64,000 nt of DNA, taken from NCBI GenBank assembly GCA_015059845.1, contig SUZR01000001.1, positions 186,001 through 250,000 of the forward strand. The letters run 5' to 3'. The position numbers were made by a program, and so were the translations under genes. This DNA comes from Rikenellaceae bacterium (lineage in GTDB: Bacteria; Bacteroidota; Bacteroidia; Bacteroidales; Rikenellaceae). This document shows positions 57,498-64,000 of this stretch, in pieces. The stretch's first letter is position 1. Each line of letters begins with the position of its first letter. The notes under the pieces were generated by a model. That model did not search any database, was not told where the DNA came from, and saw nothing but the letters and a program-made list of their open reading frames with translations.

Positions 57498-59267
57498 ATG
57501 AAAGGATTACTCAAACTAACTCCAATTATGGCATCGGTCATCGTGCTGCTCTGTGCCACCACGCCGCGCGAGAATGTCAAGCCGATGTACACCACCGATA
57601 TCTCCATTACCACAGATGGGAAGATGGTAATCACCAACAAGGGCACAAACGACGTCATCCTGCTCTCAATGGATGGCACGCAGGAGCAGAGATGGGAATT
57701 CAGCGAGGCTCCGACAGGTGTTGCCGTATCGGGACAGATGGCCTATGTTACAAGCAGTCAGGACGAAGGATACATCTCGGGCATAAATCTCGCCGACGGA
57801 AGCATAAAGTTCAAGGCCCAAACAGCTATGGGTGCGTGTGCGCCGATTATGAGCGTGGATGGCTCGAAGGTGTATGTTTTGAATCGCTATAAGGCTACGG
57901 TGAGCGAGGTTGACGCCGCCTCAGGCGAGGTGTTGCGCGATGTGGCTGTTTTGCGTGAGCCCTGCGCCGCGACAATTACTCCCGATGGAAAATATCTCTA
58001 CGTAAATAACTTCCTGCCTGCACAGCGTTCCGATGTGGATTATGTCGCTGCGGATGTATCTATCATCGACTGTGATACATTCCAGAAAGTCAAGGATGTA
58101 AAGCTAAGTAACGGAAGTAATGCTTTAAGAGGCATAGCCTGCTCGGCAGATGGAAAATATGTCTTTGTATCGCATAACTTAGGTCGCTTCCAGGTACCTA
58201 CATCGCAGCTTCAGCAAGGATGGATGAACACCAACGCAGTCAGCGTGATAGATACCTCTACGCAGACGCTCATCGGCTCGATGTCTATCGACGAGCCCGA
58301 CCGCGGTGCTGGTGGCGTGTGGGATATCGCGTGCGACAAGGATTTTTTGGTTGTATCGCAGTCTGGAACACACGAGGTGAGCATTATCGAGTACGCCCCG
58401 ATGATTGAGAAACTGAAGGCCTACCCCGACCACTCGAAGATGGATTACGACCTCTATTTTATGCGCGGAATACGCACCCGCCTGCCAATCAATGGCAACG
58501 GCCCTCGTAATATGACGCTGAAGGATGGTAAGCTATATATCCCTGCCTATTTCTCTGACACTCTGAACATTGTAAACGTAGCCGAGCAGACTATTGACTA
58601 CATCGCATACAATCCCCACAGAGTAGAATCACCTGCCGACATTGGCGAGCGAGCCTTTAATGATGCGGCTCTCTGCTTCCAGAACTGGCAATCGTGCAAT
58701 GGCTGCCACCCCGGTGATGGCCGCACGGATGGTATGAACTGGGATTTGATGAACGACGGCATAGGCAACCCAAAGAACTGCAAGAGTATGCTCTTCAGCT
58801 TCGAGACTCCGATGTGTATGATTTCGGGTATTCGCGCCCACGCAGGCCTGGCGGTAAGAGCTGGATATAAGTTTATCCAATTCTGTGATATTCCAGAGGA
58901 TATAGCCGTTAATGTGGACGAATACATTAAGTCGTTAAAGCCCCTCAAGAGCCCCTATCTGGTAAATGGCGAACTCTCGGAGAAGGCTCTGCAAGGACGT
59001 AAGGTGTATGAGAAATATGGCTGCGCCGATTGCCACTCTGGCCCCTACTATACCGATATGAAGATGCACCGCATAGGCGAGGATGTGGAGTTTGACGAGG
59101 GATGGGATACCCCTACCCTGCGCGAGGTTTGGCGCACGGCACCCTATCTGTTTGACGGGCGTGCAGCTACAATGGAGGAGGTCTTTATGGTGCATAAGCA
59201 CGGCATTGACGGCAAGATATCACGCAAGGATGCAGAGGCATTGGCCGAGTATGTTAATTCGTTATAA
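57498..59267 (+). CDS. YVTN/YncE-like beta-propeller fused to di-haem cytochrome (CCP/MauG-like) domain
   Basis: N-terminal signal, propeller blades (GKMVITNKGTNDVILLSMDG, DGSKVYVLNRYKATVSEVD, DGKYLYVNNF), then CNGCHPGDG and CADCHSGP CxxCH haem sites. Confidence 0.85.
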   Translation: MKGLLKLTPIMASVIVLLCATTPRENVKPMYTTDISITTDGKMVITNKGTNDVILLSMDGTQEQRWEFSEAPTGVAVSGQMAYVTSSQDEGYISGINLADGSIKFKAQTAMGACAPIMSVDGSKVYVLNRYKATVSEVDAASGEVLRDVAVLREPCAATITPDGKYLYVNNFLPAQRSDVDYVAADVSIIDCDTFQKVKDVKLSNGSNALRGIACSADGKYVFVSHNLGRFQVPTSQLQQGWMNTNAVSVIDTSTQTLIGSMSIDEPDRGAGGVWDIACDKDFLVVSQSGTHEVSIIEYAPMIEKLKAYPDHSKMDYDLYFMRGIRTRLPINGNGPRNMTLKDGKLYIPAYFSDTLNIVNVAEQTIDYIAYNPHRVESPADIGERAFNDAALCFQNWQSCNGCHPGDGRTDGMNWDLMNDGIGNPKNCKSMLFSFETPMCMISGIRAHAGLAVRAGYKFIQFCDIPEDIAVNVDEYIKSLKPLKSPYLVNGELSEKALQGRKVYEKYGCADCHSGPYYTDMKMHRIGEDVEFDEGWDTPTLREVWRTAPYLFDGRAATMEEVFMVHKHGIDGKISRKDAEALAEYVNSL

Positions 59268-59272
59268 GAGTA

Positions 59273-60370
59273 ATGACACGAAAACATTATAATATATATC
59301 GTTCGCAGGCTGAGGGTTTCGACAAGGCTCTTGAGGAGGTGCTGTCGGCAATTATTGCCAATACCGCAGAACCAACACGTATAACACTCTTCGCATCACC
59401 CGCTGACAACACACAATTCTCCGAGCAGAGAAAGCAGATGGAGGAGGCTGTATCGGCGAGATTTGCCCACAAGCCAATGACGGCATATATAGCCCAAGCA
59501 CCCCTTTGCAGCAAGCTGGCCGCCGAGGTGATGACCATCGCAGGTGAGGAGGTAGAAAGCATTGAGTATCACGATGATTACATTGTTGTAAATGGCAACG
59601 AACTTATCTCTGGAGGCATATACGCTGACCAAAGGTTAGGCATTGACCAGCAGTCGGAGATAATCTTTGCACGCATAAAGGAGATACTTAAAGCGGCGAA
59701 TATTGCCACAAACGACATTGTGCGCCAGTGGAATTACATAGAGCAAATTACTCACATTGGAGAGCGAGGACAGCACTATCAGCTCTTCAACGATGCTCGC
59801 AGTGCGTTTTACAACACAACCCAGTGGAGCAACGGCTACCCCGCCGCTACGGGCATCGGTGCGCAGGCAGGAGGTGTGACCGTTGTGTTTGACGCCATCA
59901 GGGACAGTGCAGAGCGTAGCACGCCTATCGACAACCCGTTGCAGATTTCTGCCCACGCATATTCGCAGCAGGTGCTGATAAACAATACTGACGCCCATAA
60001 AACGACGCCAAAGTTTGAGCGCGCGCGCCATATTAGTGGGCACGAGCAGATGATACATATATCAGGCACGGCAGCCATTCGCGGAGAGGAGAGTTGTCAA
60101 GAGGATATCACGGGCCAGACGGCTTTGACGATGGAGAATATTGACTATCTGACAGGCGTAGATAACCAGCGTGCAAATGGCGTTGAGAGTCCCGAGAAGA
60201 TGGAGTATGCCACGATGCGTGCATACCTAAAGTATTGCGAGAACTTGGATGATGTAACCGCTTGGATGAATGACCACTACCCCTCAATGCAGGTGCTGTA
60301 TCTCTGGGCAGATATCTGCCGAGAGGAGCTGCTTATTGAGATAGAAGGTGTTGCAAAGCAAACAAATTAA
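59273..60370 (+). CDS. FkbO/Hyg5 chorismatase-like protein (RidA/YjgF-related fold)
   Basis: IVRQWNYIEQITHIG...YQLFNDARSAFY...GYPAATGIGA and HEQMIHISGTAAIRGEESCQEDITGQTALTMENI resemble chorismatase-family signatures. Confidence 0.7.
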   Translation: MTRKHYNIYRSQAEGFDKALEEVLSAIIANTAEPTRITLFASPADNTQFSEQRKQMEEAVSARFAHKPMTAYIAQAPLCSKLAAEVMTIAGEEVESIEYHDDYIVVNGNELISGGIYADQRLGIDQQSEIIFARIKEILKAANIATNDIVRQWNYIEQITHIGERGQHYQLFNDARSAFYNTTQWSNGYPAATGIGAQAGGVTVVFDAIRDSAERSTPIDNPLQISAHAYSQQVLINNTDAHKTTPKFERARHISGHEQMIHISGTAAIRGEESCQEDITGQTALTMENIDYLTGVDNQRANGVESPEKMEYATMRAYLKYCENLDDVTAWMNDHYPSMQVLYLWADICREELLIEIEGVAKQTN

Positions 60371-60389
60371 CAACATAAAAACTACCGCT

Positions 60390-63300
60390 ATGAAATTCAA
60401 AATTTTCACCCTCGCAGCCATAATGTGTGCGACAATGGCGTGGGGACAGGTAACGCCTGAAAAGGCTGCACAAATGCGGACCAAAGCCGAGATGGAGTAC
60501 TTCAATCTCGAATCGGTGCGCAGTGCTTACAAGGATTTCTGCAAGAGTTCATCTTACGATGCTGCGGCCTATGGCGCAAAGCTCCAGGCGTTGGAGAAGT
60601 TATGCGCTCAGGGCAGCAATGCTTCGGCAGAAGAGATTGTTAAACTAAAACGTGAGATTCTGCTGTCTAACCCACTGCTGGACAACGCAAAGGTGATTGT
60701 AGGCCGTTACAAGATTGGCGACAAGGCACGCAGCGTTATGGCTCCCTCGCTCGGCACGCAGAACAACAACTGGTCTAACCAGTCCTCTTCGTCACGTTCA
60801 GGTTTTGACGCCGAGATTGCCGAGCTGAGCAACCTTCGTGGTGATGTACAGAGCCGCACAATCTATAAGCCCGAGCATAGCACATCGGTAACCGACCTGC
60901 TTCTGCATTGGGATGGCGAGCGCATTCTCTTTACCGCTGCCGACAAGAATAAGCGTTGGGGCGTATATGAGGTAAACCGCGACGGTTCGGGTATGCACAA
61001 GGTGATTAAGTCGGAGGAGCCCGACTTGGAGTTCTTCGATGCTGCCTATATGCCCAGCGGCCGCATTATTGCGATGAGCAACATTGGTTATCAGGGTGTT
61101 CCCTGCGTAAATGGTAGCGACCAGGTAGGTAATATGATTTCGTATGAGCCCTCGACAGGCGCTATGCGTCGTATGACCTTCGACCAGGATGCCAACTGGC
61201 ACCCGCGTGTGATGAACAACGGCCGTCTAATGTATGTGCGCTGGGAGTACACCGACCTTACACACTACTATTCACGCTTCGTTATGCACGCCAACCCCGA
61301 CGGTACGGAGACAAAGGCGCTGTATGGTAGTGGTGGTTGGTTCCCCAACTCAATCTTTGACGTTCAGCCCCTGCCAGGTGGAGCAAATACCTTCGTAGGT
61401 ATCATCTCTGGTCACCACGGCATTGCCCGTTCTGGCCGACTGATTCTCTTCGACCCCTCAATGGGCCGCAAGGAGACGAAGGGTATGATTCAGGAGATGC
61501 CCTTCAGCAAGCGCGAGATTATCCCCATCATCAAGGATGAGCTGGTTAATGGCGTATGGCCGCAATTCATTAAGCCCTACCCCGTTAGCGACAAATATTT
61601 CCTCGTTACAGCCAAGCTCACCGAGGAGTCTTTGTGGGGTATCTACTTGGTGGATGTGTATGACAATATGACGCTGGTTGCAGAGTTCGAGGGTGAGGGT
61701 CTTATCAACCCCATCATCGTGAACAAGCGCCCCACCCCGCCGATTATCCCCGACCGCATCAAGCCCAACGACAAGGAGGCTACAGTATTCATTCAGGATA
61801 TCTATCAGGGCGAGGGTCTGCCAGGTGTTCCCGTCGGCACGGTTAAGAAGCTGCGTGTATTTGCTTACGAATATACCTATGTTACATCTGAGTCTGACCA
61901 CATCGCACAGGGTATTCAGAGTGGTTGGGATATCAAGCGTAATCTGGGTGAGGTGGATGTTGAGCCCGATGGCTCGGCAATCTTCAAGATTCCTGCAAAT
62001 ACCCCCGTATCGTTCCAGCCCCTTGACGAGGAGGGACGTGCTATTCAGTGGATGCGTAGCTGGGTTACGGGTATGCCGGGCGAGGTACTCTCGTGCGTTG
62101 GTTGCCACGAGGACCAGAACTCACTGCCTATGCCCAAGCGTGTAATGGCCTCTACAAAGGCTCCTGCGCAGCTGCAGACACCCGAGGGTGGCGTTCGTTC
62201 GTTCACATACCAGCTGGAGATTCAGCCTATCCTCGACCGCAACTGCGTGGCTTGCCACAACGAGAATGGTGCAAAACCCGACTTCAGAGGTGGCATCACA
62301 GACATCGACGTAAGAGATGCACAGCAGGGAAGCTACAGCACCCCCGCACGTCGTGCTGAGTCTGGTCGTCTGGATTTGACACAGAGCTACCTGAACCTGC
62401 ATCCCTACGTAAATCGCCAGGGTCCCGAGGCTGATATCTATGTAATGAAACCTTACGAGTATCACGCCTCTACCAGCGAGTTGGTACGCATCCTGAAGGC
62501 TGGTCACCACGGCGTGGAGCTCACCGACAAGGAGTGGCGCACGCTCTATAACTGGATTGACTTCAACGCTCCCCACCACGGCCGTTTTGTACACAACAAG
62601 GTGTGGTATTGCGATACTGACCAGTACACGCGCCGTATTGAGCTTGCCAACAAGTATGCCAATGGTGCAGGTGTTGAGTGGAAGCGCGAGCTGGATGAGT
62701 ACGCCAAGTGGGTAGAGGAGCATAAGCAGCCCGCAAAGGAGGTTAAGGAGCCCGCGAAGCCCAACTACAAGGACCTCAAGAGCAAGAAGTTCCCCTTCAC
62801 CGCCGAGCAGGCACGCGAGATGGCCGAGAAGTATGGCCAGACACGCCGCACGATTGAGATTGCTCCAGGTGTTAAGATGACCTTCGTTCGTATTCCTGCC
62901 GGTACATTCATTATGGGTAACAACCACCGCGGCCTTACCAATGCGCCCGAGAGTGTTGTGAAGATTTCAAAGCCCTTCTGGATGTCTGAGACTGAGGTTA
63001 CAAATCGCCAGTACAACGTCTTTGACCCCAAGCACGACAGCCGCTTTACGGCTCAGTTCTGGAAGGACCACGTAGGCCCAGGATATGCTGCAAACCGTCC
63101 CGAGCAGCCCGTAACACGCATCAGCTGGAATCAGGCAACAGAGTTCTGTAAGGCTATCAGCGCGAAGTGTGGCGTGGAGATTACACTGCCTACCGAGGCT
63201 CAGTGGGAGTGGGCTTGCCGTTCGGGTAGCGACACTGATTTCTGGTATGGAGATTTGAACTCAGACTTTGCCAAGAATGAGAATCTTGCAGACCAGTCAC

Positions 63301-63668
63301 TGCGCAAGATGGCTGTATCAGGCGTTGACCCGCAGCCCGTGGCTGAGAGCAACTGGGTATATAAATATTATACTTATATGCCCCGTGAGGATAGCGTGAA
63401 CGATGGTACGATGACTATTGCCGATGTTGCGAAGTATGCACCCAACGCTTGGGGATTGTACGATATGCACGGTAATGTAGCCGAGTTTACCCGCACTACA
63501 TACGCACCCTACCCCTACAAGGGCGAGCCCGCCGTAGGTGACGACAAGGTTATTCGTGGTGGCGCGTGGGATAGTCATCCCAAGAACGGTACCGCTTACT
63601 TCCGTAAGTCATATCTGGCTTGGCAGCCTGCAAACAACGTAGGTTTCCGAGTAGTGATTGAGGAGTAA
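60390..63668 (+). CDS. HzsA-like CxxCH protein with C-terminal formylglycine-generating-enzyme (SUMF1/EgtB/PvdO) domain
   Basis: Signal peptide; propeller-like HzsA-related middle; CVGCHEDQN and CVACHNENG haem sites; C-terminal MTFVRIPAGTFIMGNNHRG...ISWNQATEFCKAISAKCGVEITLPTEAQWEWACRSG...GNVAEFTRT...VIRGGAWDS. Confidence 0.85.
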   Translation: MKFKIFTLAAIMCATMAWGQVTPEKAAQMRTKAEMEYFNLESVRSAYKDFCKSSSYDAAAYGAKLQALEKLCAQGSNASAEEIVKLKREILLSNPLLDNAKVIVGRYKIGDKARSVMAPSLGTQNNNWSNQSSSSRSGFDAEIAELSNLRGDVQSRTIYKPEHSTSVTDLLLHWDGERILFTAADKNKRWGVYEVNRDGSGMHKVIKSEEPDLEFFDAAYMPSGRIIAMSNIGYQGVPCVNGSDQVGNMISYEPSTGAMRRMTFDQDANWHPRVMNNGRLMYVRWEYTDLTHYYSRFVMHANPDGTETKALYGSGGWFPNSIFDVQPLPGGANTFVGIISGHHGIARSGRLILFDPSMGRKETKGMIQEMPFSKREIIPIIKDELVNGVWPQFIKPYPVSDKYFLVTAKLTEESLWGIYLVDVYDNMTLVAEFEGEGLINPIIVNKRPTPPIIPDRIKPNDKEATVFIQDIYQGEGLPGVPVGTVKKLRVFAYEYTYVTSESDHIAQGIQSGWDIKRNLGEVDVEPDGSAIFKIPANTPVSFQPLDEEGRAIQWMRSWVTGMPGEVLSCVGCHEDQNSLPMPKRVMASTKAPAQLQTPEGGVRSFTYQLEIQPILDRNCVACHNENGAKPDFRGGITDIDVRDAQQGSYSTPARRAESGRLDLTQSYLNLHPYVNRQGPEADIYVMKPYEYHASTSELVRILKAGHHGVELTDKEWRTLYNWIDFNAPHHGRFVHNKVWYCDTDQYTRRIELANKYANGAGVEWKRELDEYAKWVEEHKQPAKEVKEPAKPNYKDLKSKKFPFTAEQAREMAEKYGQTRRTIEIAPGVKMTFVRIPAGTFIMGNNHRGLTNAPESVVKISKPFWMSETEVTNRQYNVFDPKHDSRFTAQFWKDHVGPGYAANRPEQPVTRISWNQATEFCKAISAKCGVEITLPTEAQWEWACRSGSDTDFWYGDLNSDFAKNENLADQSLRKMAVSGVDPQPVAESNWVYKYYTYMPREDSVNDGTMTIADVAKYAPNAWGLYDMHGNVAEFTRTTYAPYPYKGEPAVGDDKVIRGGAWDSHPKNGTAYFRKSYLAWQPANNVGFRVVIEE

Positions 63669-63687
63669 TCCTCATTGGCAAATGAAA

Positions 63688-63725
63688 AACGCGGCCTTCC
63701 GAAAGGAGGGTCGCGTTTATTTTTC
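63688..63725. terminator. Strong GAAA-loop hairpin terminator
   Basis: aaacgcggccttccgaaaggagggtcgcgtttatttttc. Confidence 0.85.
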
Positions 63726-63728
63726 TAA

Positions 63729-64000
63729 TTACGAAATATCATCTGGAGCAGTAGCTGTGTCGTCGGTCTCGATTTGAGGAACAGCCACAAACATATCTCT
63801 ATCTGCGGGCCACTCCTTTACGCGAGTCATAGCGTCACGCACCATACGGCCTATTGAGTTGGTAAACGAAGCTCCACGATAGCTGCTCGTATTGGTCAAA
63901 AAGACATAGGAGATACCCTTATCGCGGTAATCTATATATGCGCACGTTCCCGACATTGTACCTGTACGAATCAACGAGCCATTGCTGGCGTTATAGCGTG
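63729..64000 (-). CDS. Serine hydrolase / beta-lactamase-fold protein, C-terminal part (runs off the window)
   Basis: Open frame to the window edge: RYNASNGSLIRTGTMSGTCAYIDYRDKGISYVFLTNTSSYRG..., a typical C-terminal segment of class C-like serine hydrolases. Confidence 0.65.
   Translation of the reverse strand, partial: RYNASNGSLIRTGTMSGTCAYIDYRDKGISYVFLTNTSSYRGASFTNSIGRMVRDAMTRVKEWPADRDMFVAVPQIETDDTATAPDDIS

Noticed and set aside
61458-62927. 216-aa and 268-aa minus-strand ORFs
   Set aside because: Antisense to the HzsA/FGE-like gene, whose motifs are clear in the forward frame.

Overview
The window is a chromosomal segment from a Bacteroidota/Bacteroidales genome. Support: TAnnTTTG-type promoters, an ssrA tag ending in YALAA, Bacteroidota-type porins and DUF families. 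Rikenellaceae/Alistipes-like is an inference from a cysteate-synthase-like gene and general gene content, not a proof. Most of the 64 kb is densely coding and ordinary: EptA-like sulfatase, RND efflux operon, AspT-like transporter, tmRNA, ftsE, gyrB, udk, mutS, RecD-like helicase, rsmD, tRNA-Asp, an iorAB/aminotransferase/paaK/ACT operon, ribulokinase, engB, prs, queG, acyl-CoA ligase, lytic transglycosylase, porin, pssA, manC, OPT transporter, pepT, nadE, manA, potABCD. The parts worth a second look are: (1) a three-gene cluster at 57.5-63.7 kb joining a beta-propeller/di-haem cytochrome, an FkbO/Hyg5 chorismatase-like (RidA-fold) protein, and a large HzsA-like CxxCH protein fused to a formylglycine-generating-enzyme (SUMF1) domain; (2) an ORF-free 0.8 kb interval at 50.8-51.6 kb carrying three copies (two direct, one inverted) of an exact 50-bp near-palindromic element built from ATTACAnnC 9-mers; (3) a triple-repeat, multi-hairpin array starting at the 3' end of the tmRNA gene; (4) tRNA-Asp 3'-end duplications downstream of the tRNA; (5) a cysteate-synthase-like gene (sulfonolipid route); (6) an arylpyruvate/phenylacetate operon; (7) an outer-membrane porin apparently co-transcribed with potABCD, with a PotD that carries a C-terminal TM/Arg-rich tail. 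Two small genes absent from the supplied ORF track were found by reading the sequence (1764..1940 - and 7767..7922 +). All calls are by eye; no database search was run.
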